DNA of 64,000 bases from an uncultured Eubacterium sp. GTDB lineage: Bacteria; Bacillota; Clostridia; Oscillospirales; Acutalibacteraceae. Position numbers and translations under genes: made by a program. This document shows, in pieces, positions 25,247 to 34,097 of this stretch. The notes beneath the pieces are model-generated. The model was not told the origin of the DNA and searched no databases. It was given only the letters and a program-made list of their open reading frames with translations. The stretch is taken from the NCBI GenBank assembly GCA_944380635.1, contig CALWID010000005.1:24507-88506 (forward strand). Direction: 5' to 3'. Numbering within the stretch: position 1 is the stretch's first letter; each line of letters opens with the position of its first letter.

Positions 25247-26500
25247 TCAGCGTTCGGCGGTAAATTTTTTCCACGGCTTAACACAGATTATCGTAACAAC
25301 GGCCGCCGCAGCGGCAAGAGCAAGCCACATTATAAACAGCGCAGTCCAGCCGCCGCTTGTTTCAAGTATTGCGCCGGCGCCTATGTTTAGCAGTCCGCAG
25401 CCAATATATGCAACGGCGTTCAGCAAACCGCCTACCGTTCCCGTTCTGCCGAATCTTGAATAGTGCAAAGGCACCATTGTTATCAGCATAACATTTATGG
25501 CAAACATGGAATTCGTTATGCCCGCCATACATATCAGGGCAAGTATTGCGCTTTTTGTGCCCGCCGCCATAAGTATTATCAAAAATGCAGCCGCCGCCCC
25601 GAAAAACACCGCAGAGGTGGCAAGTTCGTTTTTTAGCCTCTTGTTCAGCAGCTTAGCAAGGTAAGCACCGGTAACATTTATTACCGGAAGCAGCATGGTG
25701 AGCAGCAGGGACAGGCTTGTGCCCATGTTATATTCACTTTTAAGAAAAGTCGGTATCCATTGTGTAACGCTGTCTTTAAGCGTTCCCTGTATTGCAATAG
25801 GTATCATCAGCAGCGCAGTGCCGCTGATAAAGATTATTTTTATCAGCCGCTTTGCCGAAACGGAGTTGCCCGCCTGCTCTTCTTCGGCTGCGGCGCACCC
25901 AGCTTTCGGCGCGTTTTTAAGCCCTGCGGAGCCTGTAATCCAGTAAAACGCAACTATAATAACTATTATTCCGCATACTAAAAATACAAATTTCCACTCA
26001 GCAAAAAGCAGGGTTATAAGGCTTACCCCGTAACTCGCAAGCGTGCCGAGGGGAACGGTGGTTGAAATATCAACGCCGAATTTTAATTTTTCGCCCTCAC
26101 TGTAATAATCGCCTGCAAGTTTTAATATGGGCGCCCATACAAAAGCCTGCGCCAATCCGTTTAGCGCCCATAAAATAATTAAAGCCGTGTATGAGCCGCT
26201 TAAAAGAAATATCAATATGTTGCTCAGCCCGGAAAGAAGAACGCCTATGAATATCAGCAGCCGTGATGAAAATTTGTCGCACGCAATTCCGCTGAAAAGC
26301 TGCCCAACGCCGTAGCATATGAAAAAAGCGGAAGAAACCGCCGCCGTTTCACCCTGAGTAAAGGAGCCGTCGCCGAGCAGTTCGGGCATTACGGCTGAAA
26401 AATTCAGCCTGCATATGTATGTGGAAAAATACGCTATCCAAAGCAGCATAAAAAGCCTGCCGCCGAATGCGCTTTTGTATCCGAATTTTACTCTTTTCAT
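25247..26500 (-). CDS. MFS transporter (organophosphate-antiporter-like)
   Basis: A 417-residue transporter with 12 hydrophobic segments. The TM1 region LLWIAYFSTYICRLNFSAVM resembles the GlpT/UhpT organophosphate:phosphate antiporter family (YxxYxxR-x-N-x-S), which suggests glycerol-3-phosphate or another phosphorylated substrate; this is inference. ATG at 26,500 follows CGGAGGAATT; an upstream in-frame start at 26,638 lacks ribosome-site support. It heads a minus-strand unit with a phosphoesterase and a radical-SAM enzyme, fitting uptake and cleavage of a phosphoester. Confidence 0.9.
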   Translation of the reverse strand: MKRVKFGYKSAFGGRLFMLLWIAYFSTYICRLNFSAVMPELLGDGSFTQGETAAVSSAFFICYGVGQLFSGIACDKFSSRLLIFIGVLLSGLSNILIFLLSGSYTALIILWALNGLAQAFVWAPILKLAGDYYSEGEKLKFGVDISTTVPLGTLASYGVSLITLLFAEWKFVFLVCGIIVIIVAFYWITGSAGLKNAPKAGCAAAEEEQAGNSVSAKRLIKIIFISGTALLMIPIAIQGTLKDSVTQWIPTFLKSEYNMGTSLSLLLTMLLPVINVTGAYLAKLLNKRLKNELATSAVFFGAAAAFLIILMAAGTKSAILALICMAGITNSMFAINVMLITMVPLHYSRFGRTGTVGGLLNAVAYIGCGLLNIGAGAILETSGGWTALFIMWLALAAAAAVVTIICVKPWKKFTAER

Positions 26501-26722
26501 AATTCCTCCGAAAGATATTCCATAGAGGTCATTTTCATTATAATACAAATTGCCGGCAAATAAAAGAAATTTATTATTAAATAAATGAATTATAACTTTA
26601 AATTTTATTTGCGGCAAATTCGTGCCTGCGCCGCTCAAATATACAGCCGTAATTTTTTTGCGGCGGTGTGTTCCCTGCGTTGGCGTGTATTCTGCGTTTT
26701 TGAAAAAAATTAAATTTTCCTC

Positions 26723-26751
26723 TTGTTTTGTTAAATGAAATGTTGTATTAT
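26723..26751 (+). promoter_or_regulatory. tRNA-Ala promoter
   Basis: TTGTTT at 26,723-26,728, 17-base spacer, TATTAT at 26,746-26,751, about 11 bases before the mature tRNA 5' end. Confidence 0.75.
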
Positions 26752-26762
26752 ATATACCGCAC

Positions 26763-26838
26763 GGGCGCGTAGCTCAGTTGGGAGAGTGCTGCATTCGCAT
26801 TGCAGAGGTCGAGGGTTCGACTCCCTTCGCGTCCACCA
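26763..26838 (+). tRNA. tRNA-Ala (anticodon CGC)
   Basis: A 76-base cloverleaf with encoded CCA. The acceptor stem GGGCGCG/CGCGTCC contains the G3-U70 pair that identifies alanine tRNA; the D arm is GCTC...GAGT, the anticodon stem CTGCA/TGCAG holds loop TTCGCAT (anticodon CGC, reading GCG), and the T arm is GAGGG-TTCGACT-CCCTT. A terminator follows within five bases. Confidence 0.97.
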
Positions 26839-26842
26839 GGCT

Positions 26843-26881
26843 GAGCCCGGACGCAATTCGCGTTCCGGGCTCGGTTTTTTC
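26843..26881 (+). terminator. Terminator after tRNA-Ala
   Basis: GAGCCCGGA and TCCGGGCTC stem, with an extra CGC...GCG in the loop, followed by GGTTTTTTC. Confidence 0.92.
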
Positions 26882-26932
26882 TTTTACCGTTTGCCCGCGT
26901 TTGGGGCGGGCATCTTTTGTCAATATCACACA

Positions 26933-26970
26933 CCTGCGGTGAGCAATTCGCGCACCGCAGGCTTTTTCTT
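26933..26970. terminator. Terminator between the two tRNA genes
   Basis: CCTGCGGTG and CACCGCAGG pair over 9 bp and are followed by CTTTTTCTTT. Another hairpin, GCCCGC/GCGGGC at 26,892-26,911 with CATCTTTT after it, precedes it. Together they separate convergent tRNA-Ala and tRNA-Arg. Confidence 0.75.
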
Positions 26971-27021
26971 TGCATAAAAAACAAAAATAAACCGCCGAAG
27001 TCATATTGCTTTCGGCGGTTT

Positions 27022-27097
27022 TGGTCTGCCCGAGAGGGGTCGAACCTCCAGTCTTCTGAATCGGAATCAGATGCATTAGCCATTGTGCTACGGGCAG
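27022..27097 (-). tRNA. tRNA-Arg (anticodon CCG)
   Basis: A 76-base cloverleaf on the minus strand with encoded CCA. Acceptor stem CTGCCCG/CGGGCAG and discriminator A; anticodon stem TCTGA/TCAGA encloses loop TTCCGAT (anticodon CCG, reading CGG); T arm GGAGG-TTCGACC-CCTCT. The first base is C (C1-G72), less common than G1. Confidence 0.95.
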
Positions 27098-27119
27098 ATG
27101 TTAAATTTCATTATTTTTT

Positions 27120-27149
27120 ATTTTACTACCTTAAAAGTATTGTTGTCAA
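27120..27149 (-). promoter_or_regulatory. tRNA-Arg promoter
   Basis: On the minus strand TTGACA (27,149-27,144), an 18-base spacer and TAAAAT (27,125-27,120), about 20 bases before the tRNA. Its -35 box overlaps the -35 of the GH20 promoter. Confidence 0.75.
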
Positions 27150-27168
27150 TGAAGATTTGTGTTATAAT
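27140..27168 (+). promoter_or_regulatory. GH20 gene promoter
   Basis: TTGTTG at 27,140-27,145, 17-base spacer, TATAAT at 27,163-27,168, ending 27 bases before the ATG. Confidence 0.7.
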
Positions 27169-27195
27169 CAAAAAAAATCGAAAAGGAAATAAAAA

Positions 27196-28767
27196 ATGTT
27201 AAATATTATTCCTCTTCCGCGCGAGGTGAAAACTTCAAACGGCGCGTTAAGGCTTGAAAATACGGCTAAGGTCTATACTGAAATTGATTTGCCGCTTGTT
27301 AAAAATACCGGCGGCGCGGATTCACCAGTAAGAATATACAGGGATGATTCCCTGCAAAAAGAAGAGTACCGGCTTAAAGTTAATGAAAAAGGCGTAGAGA
27401 TAAATGCGTCTGATAAATCCGGCGCTTATTATGCGCTTCAAACCGTTCGTATGCTCGGCAGGTTTGACGAGGGTAAAAACGAAATCCCTTATGTTGAGAT
27501 AGCAGATAAGCCGCAGTTTAAGTGGCGCGGTATTCATCTTGATGAAAGCCGCCACTTCTTTGGTATGGATTGCGTAAAATCCCTGCTTGACGATATGTTC
27601 CGCCTTAAACTTAATGTTTTCCACTGGCATTTAACTGATGACCAGGGCTGGCGCATAGAAATAAAAAAATACCCCCTGTTAACAGAAATAGGCTCCAAGC
27701 GCCGCTTTACTCATATAGGCGGCTGGGGCTGCGCCAAAACGGATAATACTCCTTACGGCCCTTATTTTTACACGCAGGAGCAGATAAAAGAAATAGTTGA
27801 TTACGCTGCCGAGCGCTGTATAAATATAGTGCCGGAAATTGATGTGCCGGCGCATTTCGCCGCGGCGCTTGCCGCTTATCCGCACCTTGCCTGCCGCAAT
27901 ATAAAAAGAGAAGTTTTCGGCTGTATGGGCGATATTCTCTTTAAAAAAGACGGTGTTAAGGACTGGAACCGCCCGCTTTGCCTCGGCAAAAAGGAAAGCG
28001 TTCAGTTTATATTTGATATTTATGATGAGATTTGCGCCCTTTTCCCGTTTGAATATTTCCATGTCGGCGGAGATGAATGTGATGTTTCGGAATGGAAAAC
28101 ATGTCCCGACTGCCAAAAGGCAATGAAAGAAAACGGATTTAAAAATGAAAAGGAACTTCAGAAGAAACTTACAAATGAACTTTGCGAATTCTTAAAGCAT
28201 AAAGGCAAACATATGATTGCTTGGAATGATGTGCTCAATCAGGGAATAGACCGCCTTGACGGCAGTATGGTTATTCAGCAGTGGCTCCCCGGGCAGGATA
28301 AAAATACAAAGAATTTTGCTCAGTCCGGCGGAAAAATTATTATGAGCAACCATAAATCCTTTTATTTTGATATGCCTTATGCTCAGTATCCGCTTTCATA
28401 CACATATAATTTTGCGCCTGAAAAATACGGCATAAAAGATTATAATTCCGTTCTCGGAGTTGAGGGCGAAACTTGGACGGAATGGATGGATTCATTCAGT
28501 AAAGTTCAACTTCATCAGCACCCGAGAATGGAGGCGCTTGCGGAAGTTGCGTGGACTGAGCGTTCAAAGCGCAATTTTTCGCAGTTCCTTAAAAGATATA
28601 ATGCATATCAAAGCGTGTTTAAGCCGCTCGGCATCAATTATGCGGTCAATGAAATTGCAATGCCTAAAAACCCGCTTAAACGCGGCTCGATATGCCGCAA
28701 ATTCCATTCCGGCAACCCGGATTATGAATTTGACGAAAATAACAAATTAAAGGAGAACAAAAAATGA
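27196..28767 (+). CDS. GH20 beta-N-acetylhexosaminidase
   Basis: A 523-residue family 20 glycosidase that removes terminal beta-GlcNAc or beta-GalNAc by substrate-assisted catalysis. An N-terminal alpha/beta domain (to about 105, with GAYYALQTVRML) precedes the barrel, which starts at FKWRGIHLDESRHFFGMD. The catalytic Asp293-Glu294 pair is in HVGGDECD, with HWHLTDDQGWRIEIKKYP and GVEGETWTEW also diagnostic. There is no signal peptide, so substrates are imported chito- or mucin-derived oligosaccharides. It overlaps the next gene by four bases (ATGA). Confidence 0.95.
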   Translation: MLNIIPLPREVKTSNGALRLENTAKVYTEIDLPLVKNTGGADSPVRIYRDDSLQKEEYRLKVNEKGVEINASDKSGAYYALQTVRMLGRFDEGKNEIPYVEIADKPQFKWRGIHLDESRHFFGMDCVKSLLDDMFRLKLNVFHWHLTDDQGWRIEIKKYPLLTEIGSKRRFTHIGGWGCAKTDNTPYGPYFYTQEQIKEIVDYAAERCINIVPEIDVPAHFAAALAAYPHLACRNIKREVFGCMGDILFKKDGVKDWNRPLCLGKKESVQFIFDIYDEICALFPFEYFHVGGDECDVSEWKTCPDCQKAMKENGFKNEKELQKKLTNELCEFLKHKGKHMIAWNDVLNQGIDRLDGSMVIQQWLPGQDKNTKNFAQSGGKIIMSNHKSFYFDMPYAQYPLSYTYNFAPEKYGIKDYNSVLGVEGETWTEWMDSFSKVQLHQHPRMEALAEVAWTERSKRNFSQFLKRYNAYQSVFKPLGINYAVNEIAMPKNPLKRGSICRKFHSGNPDYEFDENNKLKENKK

Positions 28768-30029
28768 AAATCAGTGATTTCCCGTCCGCGGTGATTAAAG
28801 AAAATGTTGATTACACCGTGAAAGAGATTACAAATGTAATCAAAAAGTACGGCCCGCGTGAATCGGGCAATGACGCTTGCTTTGACGCCGAAAAGCACCT
28901 AAAAAAGGAACTTGACCAGTTTTGCGATGAAACGCATTTTGAAGAGTATAAAATGGCTCCTCGCGCGTTTCTGCATTTCACAAAACTTGTAGCCGCGCTT
29001 GTTATTGCCGCGGTTGTAGTCGGTTTCGGCATAGTTTTCGCCCTTAATTATGAAAACTTCTTTATCGCTCACTGTATAGTAGGTATCTGCATTGCAATCG
29101 GCCTTTTCATTACCGCCATGGAATTTCTTATGTATAAGCAGTTTATGGACGGCGCTTATAAAAAAGTAACCGGCCATAATTTGGTGGCAACAAGAAAGCC
29201 GCGCGGCGAAGTTAAAAAAAGAATAGTTATCAGCGGCCATATTGACGCCGCTTATGAATGGCGCCCGATATACCTGCTTAAAGATAAAGGTATGGGGCTT
29301 TGGATGGGTATGTCAATAGGCACCGCTTTTATATCTCTTATCATTTCAATTATCAGCGTTGTAGCAAATTTTGTTGATATGGGCGCTTTCGGCGATTTTA
29401 TGCTTAATTATTCTTTCTATTTCAATGTTCTCACCGCCGCTTCAATGGTGCTTTTGTTTACTTTCGTTAATTTCGGCAGAATTTCACCCGGCGCAAATGA
29501 TAATTTAACCGGCACATATGCCGCAGTTTGCGCTCTGCGTATGCTTGATATGGCAGGCGTTGATTTTGAGAATACTGAAGTCGTTGCCATGATTACGGAC
29601 GGCGAAGAGGCAGGGCTCAGAGGCGCAAAGGCTTTCGCAAAAGAGCATAAAGACGAATATCTTAACGGCTCAGTAGAAACCGCGGTGCTTTGCGTTGATA
29701 CGCTCACTGATTTAGAGTATCTTAATGTTTATCATAAGGATATGACGGGAACAGTTAAAAACGATATTGAATTTTCAAAACTTGTTCAGAAATCCGCAGA
29801 AGAAGCAGGGTACGATTCGGCAAAACTCGCAAATCTTTTCTTCGGCGCGTCGGATGCCGCCGCGTTCTCTCAGGCGGGTATAAAGGCAACATGCCTTGCC
29901 GCTATGGACCCTTCACCGGCGGATTATTACCATAACCGCAGAGACAGTTATGACCGCCTGAACCCTGAGGCTATTGAAACAGGCTATAAAACTGTTCTTG
30001 CCACTATCTTTAATTTTGACGCGGAATAA
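28764..30029 (+). CDS. M28 family metallopeptidase with membrane segments
   Basis: A 421-residue zinc aminopeptidase-like protein. Ligand motifs are SGHIDAAYEW (His-Asp), ANDNLTGT (bridging Asp), TDGEEAGLRGAKAF (Glu pair), CVDTLTD and NRRDSYDRL. Two blocks of hydrophobic sequence interrupt the soluble fold: about 72-130 (two helices before the first ligand) and about 175-240 (two helices between the first and second ligand motifs). This would tether the catalytic domain to the membrane. Start ATG overlaps the GH20 stop, so the two genes are coupled. Substrate unknown. Confidence 0.87.
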   Translation: MKISDFPSAVIKENVDYTVKEITNVIKKYGPRESGNDACFDAEKHLKKELDQFCDETHFEEYKMAPRAFLHFTKLVAALVIAAVVVGFGIVFALNYENFFIAHCIVGICIAIGLFITAMEFLMYKQFMDGAYKKVTGHNLVATRKPRGEVKKRIVISGHIDAAYEWRPIYLLKDKGMGLWMGMSIGTAFISLIISIISVVANFVDMGAFGDFMLNYSFYFNVLTAASMVLLFTFVNFGRISPGANDNLTGTYAAVCALRMLDMAGVDFENTEVVAMITDGEEAGLRGAKAFAKEHKDEYLNGSVETAVLCVDTLTDLEYLNVYHKDMTGTVKNDIEFSKLVQKSAEEAGYDSAKLANLFFGASDAAAFSQAGIKATCLAAMDPSPADYYHNRRDSYDRLNPEAIETGYKTVLATIFNFDAE

Positions 30030-30050
30030 AAACACACCGGTTTAAAAAAT

Positions 30051-30096
30051 AAAGGCAGACGCATGGAAAACCGCCATGTATCTGCCTTTTTCTTTT
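30051..30096 (+). terminator. Terminator after M28 gene
   Basis: AAAGGCAGA and TCTGCCTTT, with an inner CATGG/CCATG pair, followed by TTCTTTTTATT. Confidence 0.88.
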
Positions 30097-30119
30097 TATT
30101 GAAGATAATTTTAAAATAT

Positions 30120-30527
30120 TTATTTTTTTGGTTTTAATTTGTCTACCCCGGCAAAACTTTCATCAAGCAGGGGGTAGATTTCCTGCGGCGAAACAGTGCC
30201 GTCAAGCAGAACGGTTACCCACGAATTTTTGTTCATATGGTACGCGGGCAGAAATCCGTCTTTTTTAATAAGTAAATCAATCAGCAAGCGGTCGCATTTT
30301 ATATCCATTATATCTGTTCTGCCGCCGCCCTCAATGCCAAGCGCTCCGTTATCAACATCCATTATCACAGCAAACCATTTTTTATTTTTTTCATTTCGCA
30401 AAACGGCGTGCTCCGGAAATTTCATCCAAAGATATTCAGGCTCAGCGCCGTATTTTTTCTTTGCGTAATTAAAAATATCCTGCCTTAATGATTTTTTGCT
30501 TTTCATAAATGATTTTTCGCTTTTCAT
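30120..30527 (-). CDS. MmcQ/YjbR family protein
   Basis: A 135-residue protein of the MmcQ/YjbR family (CyaY-like fold, proposed DNA-binding). Family features are YLWMKFPEHAVLRNEKNKKW, AVIMDVDNGALGI, DRLLIDLLIKKDGFLPAYHM and NSWVTVLLDGTV. Start is uncertain: ATG at 30,527 and ATG at 30,506 both lack a good ribosome site. The N-terminus repeats the motif MKSEKSFMKSKKS, a short tandem duplication that may be an artefact of choosing the earlier start. Confidence 0.87.
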   Translation of the reverse strand: MKSEKSFMKSKKSLRQDIFNYAKKKYGAEPEYLWMKFPEHAVLRNEKNKKWFAVIMDVDNGALGIEGGGRTDIMDIKCDRLLIDLLIKKDGFLPAYHMNKNSWVTVLLDGTVSPQEIYPLLDESFAGVDKLKPKK

Positions 30528-30582
30528 ATACTGTAATTTTAAATCCCGATTAGCGTGTTTTTCCCGATAATTTCCTTAAAAC

Positions 30583-31158
30583 TCAGCATATCATGCCGTT
30601 TTCTATCCAACTTAAAACGCCCGGGTATTCTTCTTTGTATTGGTCAAGTTTTTCAGCGTTGGCGTCAACAAAAGCAAGAAATTCGTCAGAATCCTCAAAG
30701 TCAAATGTAAAATCCTGCTCAAAATCATACGCCGCGGTAAACATCATATCAAAAATATCATTCGGCGGGTATTCCTCAAGCATTTTTTGCGCCGTGAGTT
30801 CGGTGGCGCGGTCAAGCGCGCTTTTTGCAGTTATGTCAAAATCGTCTTCGTCAATTTCAATCTCTTCGTCTTTTTTGCAGTATTCAATAATGCTTTCCTG
30901 AGTAAATCCTGCTTTTTCAATATAGTCAACAGCGTCTTCAAATCCTGTTTCGTTTACTGCGTCATACAGCCTGTATGTGAATTCTCCCATAAGGTTTTGA
31001 AGGGCAACGGCTTTAAAAATGCAGTCAATCTCATTTCCCGGCTCGTCTGTAATAACAAAGCCGTCCTCCTTAAACTGCTCCCACATAAGTGAATAAAAAA
31101 TAGAGTATTTGGGCGTTTCGTTAAAAATAGCGTCATAAACATAGGAATCAATATCCAT
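30583..31158 (-). CDS. Hypothetical acidic protein
   Basis: A 191-residue strongly acidic cytoplasmic protein, not recognised. It is mostly helical with many Asp/Glu (for example KKDEEIEIDEDDFDITAKS and FEQDFTFDFEDSDEFLAF) and only three cysteines. ATG at 31,158 follows AGGAGAG by 6 bases. It is separated from MmcQ by about 55 bases and probably forms one minus-strand unit with it. Confidence 0.8.
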   Translation of the reverse strand: MDIDSYVYDAIFNETPKYSIFYSLMWEQFKEDGFVITDEPGNEIDCIFKAVALQNLMGEFTYRLYDAVNETGFEDAVDYIEKAGFTQESIIEYCKKDEEIEIDEDDFDITAKSALDRATELTAQKMLEEYPPNDIFDMMFTAAYDFEQDFTFDFEDSDEFLAFVDANAEKLDQYKEEYPGVLSWIENGMIC

Positions 31159-31222
31159 GCTTAACTCTCCTTTCTGTTCATCCTGTTTATTATTTTATAA
31201 CATTGAGTTTACATTTTCAATA

Positions 31223-31251
31223 TTGCATTGGAAATTATAATGATATATAAT
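31223..31251 (+). promoter_or_regulatory. Promoter for epimerase-nadE unit
   Basis: TTGCAT at 31,223-31,228, 17-base spacer, TATAAT at 31,246-31,251, 49 bases before the ATG. Confidence 0.72.
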
Positions 31252-31300
31252 GATTATGATTAAATGATTAAGAAGGTATATTAAGTTAAGGCGGTGTATA

Positions 31301-32170
31301 ATGACTGTTGAAATAAAAAGCGAAAGCGTTAAAGTTCAGTGCCTTAAAGAGGGCGCAATGCTCCATTCCCTTGTTAAGGATTCTGTTGAATACCTTTGGC
31401 AGGGCAATCCTGAATACTGGGCGGGTCAGGCGCCCGTATGCTTTCCGATAACAGGCGTTTTAAGAGATTCAAAAGCCGTTGCTTTCGGTAAGCCCTGCGT
31501 AATGAAACGCCACGGTATCGCAAGGATTAATCCGTTTGAAATTGCAGAAAAAGGTGCAAATTATGTTTCTTTTGTTCAAAATTCAAACGAAGAAACTAAA
31601 AAAGCGTTCCCGTTTGATTATTCCCTTGAGATACGCTATACCGTTTTGAAAAATTCGGTAATTACCCGCTATACCGTTAAAAATACGGGTAAAGATAAAT
31701 TACCTTTTGTTATAGGCGGGCACCCGGCGTTTAATTGCCCGCTGGACAGCAGCAGAAAATTTGAGGATTATTCCGTTGAATTCAGCGGCGCAGTTAATCA
31801 AAAATGTCTGCGCCCCGATGTGGAAACAGGGCTGATAGATATTTCCAAGCGTTACGATGTGCTTGACGCGCCTAATAAAATAAATCTTGACCATTCTCTT
31901 TTTGACCTTGATGCAATGGTGTTTGATAATATAAAACCGAAATCCGCTCTGTTAAGCGCCGGCGGCAGGGGAGTAAGAATTGATTATCAGGATTTTGATA
32001 ATCTGCTTATCTGGTCTTCCTCAAACGGCGGAAGTTTTGTTGCCCTTGAGCCGTGGACGGGTATTTCCACCTGCTCTGATGAAAATGAAATTTTTGAAAA
32101 CAAGCGCGGAATGACGGTGCTTGACCCCGATTGCGAAGCGTCTTTTTCTTTTAAAATTACTTTGATATAG
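31301..32170 (+). CDS. Aldose 1-epimerase family protein
   Basis: A 289-residue galactose-mutarotase-fold protein of the LacX/YeaD-like branch, interconverting sugar anomers or acting on a phosphosugar. Family elements: AMLHSLVKDSVEYLWQGNPE, KRHGIARINPFE, the catalytic-site GGHPAFNCPL and ALEPWTGISTCSDENE. No signal peptide. nadE follows seven bases later with its ribosome site (GGTGAG) overlapping the stop, so they are co-transcribed; a metabolic link is not obvious. Confidence 0.9.
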   Translation: MTVEIKSESVKVQCLKEGAMLHSLVKDSVEYLWQGNPEYWAGQAPVCFPITGVLRDSKAVAFGKPCVMKRHGIARINPFEIAEKGANYVSFVQNSNEETKKAFPFDYSLEIRYTVLKNSVITRYTVKNTGKDKLPFVIGGHPAFNCPLDSSRKFEDYSVEFSGAVNQKCLRPDVETGLIDISKRYDVLDAPNKINLDHSLFDLDAMVFDNIKPKSALLSAGGRGVRIDYQDFDNLLIWSSSNGGSFVALEPWTGISTCSDENEIFENKRGMTVLDPDCEASFSFKITLI

Positions 32171-32177
32171 GTGAGTT

Positions 32178-34073
32178 ATGAATTACGGATTTTTCAGGGC
32201 CGCCGCGGCAACTCTTAAACTTAAAGTGGCGGACCCGGATTTTAATAAACAGGAAATAAAAAAAGCAATAGATGAGGCTGTTCAGAATAAAGCGCGTCTG
32301 CTTGTAACTCCGGAACTTTCCGTAACAGGCTATACCTGCGCCGATTTGTTTTTTTCTTCAGCGCTTTTGTCCGGCGCGGAGAATGCTCTCGGCGAGATAG
32401 CCGAATATACTGCGGGAAAAAATATCGCAGTCCTTGTAGGCGTTCCCGTAAAATATATGAACAGCCTTTATAACTGCGCTGCGGTTATCGTAAACGGAAC
32501 CGTTGCGGGGCTTGTGCCTAAAATTCATATTGCAAATTATAATGAGTTTTATGAAAAACGCTGGTTTGCTTCCGGCGCTGATTTTAAAACACCGCAAAAT
32601 ATTGAAATATGCAGTCAGAAAACAAAAATAGGCAGTATGCTTTTTGACCTCGGCGGCGGAGCCGTTCTCGGCGCTGAACTGTGCGAGGATTTGTGGGTGC
32701 CTGAGCCGCCCAGCGGCAGCCTTGCGGTTAAAGGCGCAAATATAATCGCCAATCTTTCCGCAAGCGATGAGTACGCCTCAAAAGCGCAGTACAGAAAGGA
32801 ACTTGTTTCAAATCAGTCCGCCCGCTGTGTGTGCGGTTATGTGTATGCGGGCGCGTCCGTGTTTGAAAGCACTACGGACCTTCTTTTCGGCGGCGCGCTG
32901 TTTGTTGTGGAAAACGGCTCTGTACTTGCTCAGGGCGAACGCTTTTTAAGAAACACAAATATTGTTTACGCCGATATAGATATAGATAAATTGAGCGCCC
33001 TGCGCGTTAAAAATATGAGTTTTGAAAACGGCGGCGCTGCGGAAATCGTAAACGCTCAGGTTGAAAACGATTATAATGACCTTAAATTCAGGTTTGTAGA
33101 CGCTCATCCGTTTGTTCCTGAAAATGATGATAAACGCCGTGAACGGTGCCGTGAAATCTTTTCCATTCAGGCGGGCGCTCTTTCCAAAAGGCTTGAGCAT
33201 GTCGGCTCCTCCGGCGTGGTGGTCGGTATTTCCGGCGGGCTTGATTCAACGCTTGCGCTGCTTGTATCGGCAAGGGCAATGAGCCTGCTCGGCAAAAGCA
33301 ACGCGGATATTCTGGGCGTTACTATGCCCGGCTTCGGCACAACCGGCAGAACTTATAATAACGCCGTTCAATTAATGAAATATCTTGGCGTAACAATTAA
33401 AGAAATTGATATTAAAGAGGCGTGTTCGCTTCATATGCGCGATATTGAGCATGACCCTGATATTCATGACATCACTTATGAAAACACTCAGGCAAGGGAA
33501 CGCACCCAGGTGCTTTTTGACCTTGCAAATAAACACGGCAAACTTCTTGTCGGCACGGGGGACCTAAGCGAACTTGCTATGGGTTGGTGCACATATAACG
33601 GCGATCATATGAGTATGTACGGCGTAAATGCGTCCGTGCCAAAAACTCTTGTCCGTTATCTTGTTGAATATGTTGCCTCGGTCAGCGATAAAGATACTTC
33701 CGCCGTGCTTTATGATATACTTGATACGCCTGTTTCGCCGGAACTTTTACCGCCGGATGAAAACGGCAATATTGCTCAGAAAACAGAAGAGAATATCGGC
33801 CCTTACGAATTGCACGATTTCTTTCTTTATAATTTTGTGCGGTTCGGTTTTGCTAAAGAAAAACTTGTGCGCCTTGCTCAAAAAGCGTTTGAGGATAAAT
33901 ATTCAAAAGATGTTATCGCTCATTGGGCAGAGGTGTTTATGAAACGCTTTTTTATAAGCCAGTTTAAGCGCAGTTGTGTTCCCGATTCGCCCAAAGTAGG
34001 CTCTGTTTCACTTTCTCCGCGCGGGGATTGGCGTATGCCGAGCGACGCGTCTTTCAGCGCGTTCTTAAAGTAA
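32178..34073 (+). CDS. nadE: Glutamine-dependent NAD+ synthetase
   Basis: NadE amidates nicotinic acid adenine dinucleotide, the last step of NAD+ synthesis. The 631-residue protein has an N-terminal nitrilase-type glutaminase domain with Glu in TPELSVTGY, Lys in VPKIHIANYNEFYEKRWF and Cys169 in GAELCEDLW, and a C-terminal synthetase domain with the P-loop GISGGLDSTLALLV (about 350), the LVGTGDLSELAMGW region and VSPELLP. Length suits the fused, ammonia-tunnelling form. A TM-anchored unknown protein follows 24 bases later. Confidence 0.96.
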   Translation: MNYGFFRAAAATLKLKVADPDFNKQEIKKAIDEAVQNKARLLVTPELSVTGYTCADLFFSSALLSGAENALGEIAEYTAGKNIAVLVGVPVKYMNSLYNCAAVIVNGTVAGLVPKIHIANYNEFYEKRWFASGADFKTPQNIEICSQKTKIGSMLFDLGGGAVLGAELCEDLWVPEPPSGSLAVKGANIIANLSASDEYASKAQYRKELVSNQSARCVCGYVYAGASVFESTTDLLFGGALFVVENGSVLAQGERFLRNTNIVYADIDIDKLSALRVKNMSFENGGAAEIVNAQVENDYNDLKFRFVDAHPFVPENDDKRRERCREIFSIQAGALSKRLEHVGSSGVVVGISGGLDSTLALLVSARAMSLLGKSNADILGVTMPGFGTTGRTYNNAVQLMKYLGVTIKEIDIKEACSLHMRDIEHDPDIHDITYENTQARERTQVLFDLANKHGKLLVGTGDLSELAMGWCTYNGDHMSMYGVNASVPKTLVRYLVEYVASVSDKDTSAVLYDILDTPVSPELLPPDENGNIAQKTEENIGPYELHDFFLYNFVRFGFAKEKLVRLAQKAFEDKYSKDVIAHWAEVFMKRFFISQFKRSCVPDSPKVGSVSLSPRGDWRMPSDASFSAFLK

Positions 34074-34097
34074 AGTTTCAGAAATGAGGTATTATAT

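Noticed and set aside
26735-27192. Several short frames over the two tRNA genes
   Set aside because: They include tRNA sequence and terminators; the cloverleaf structures explain the region.
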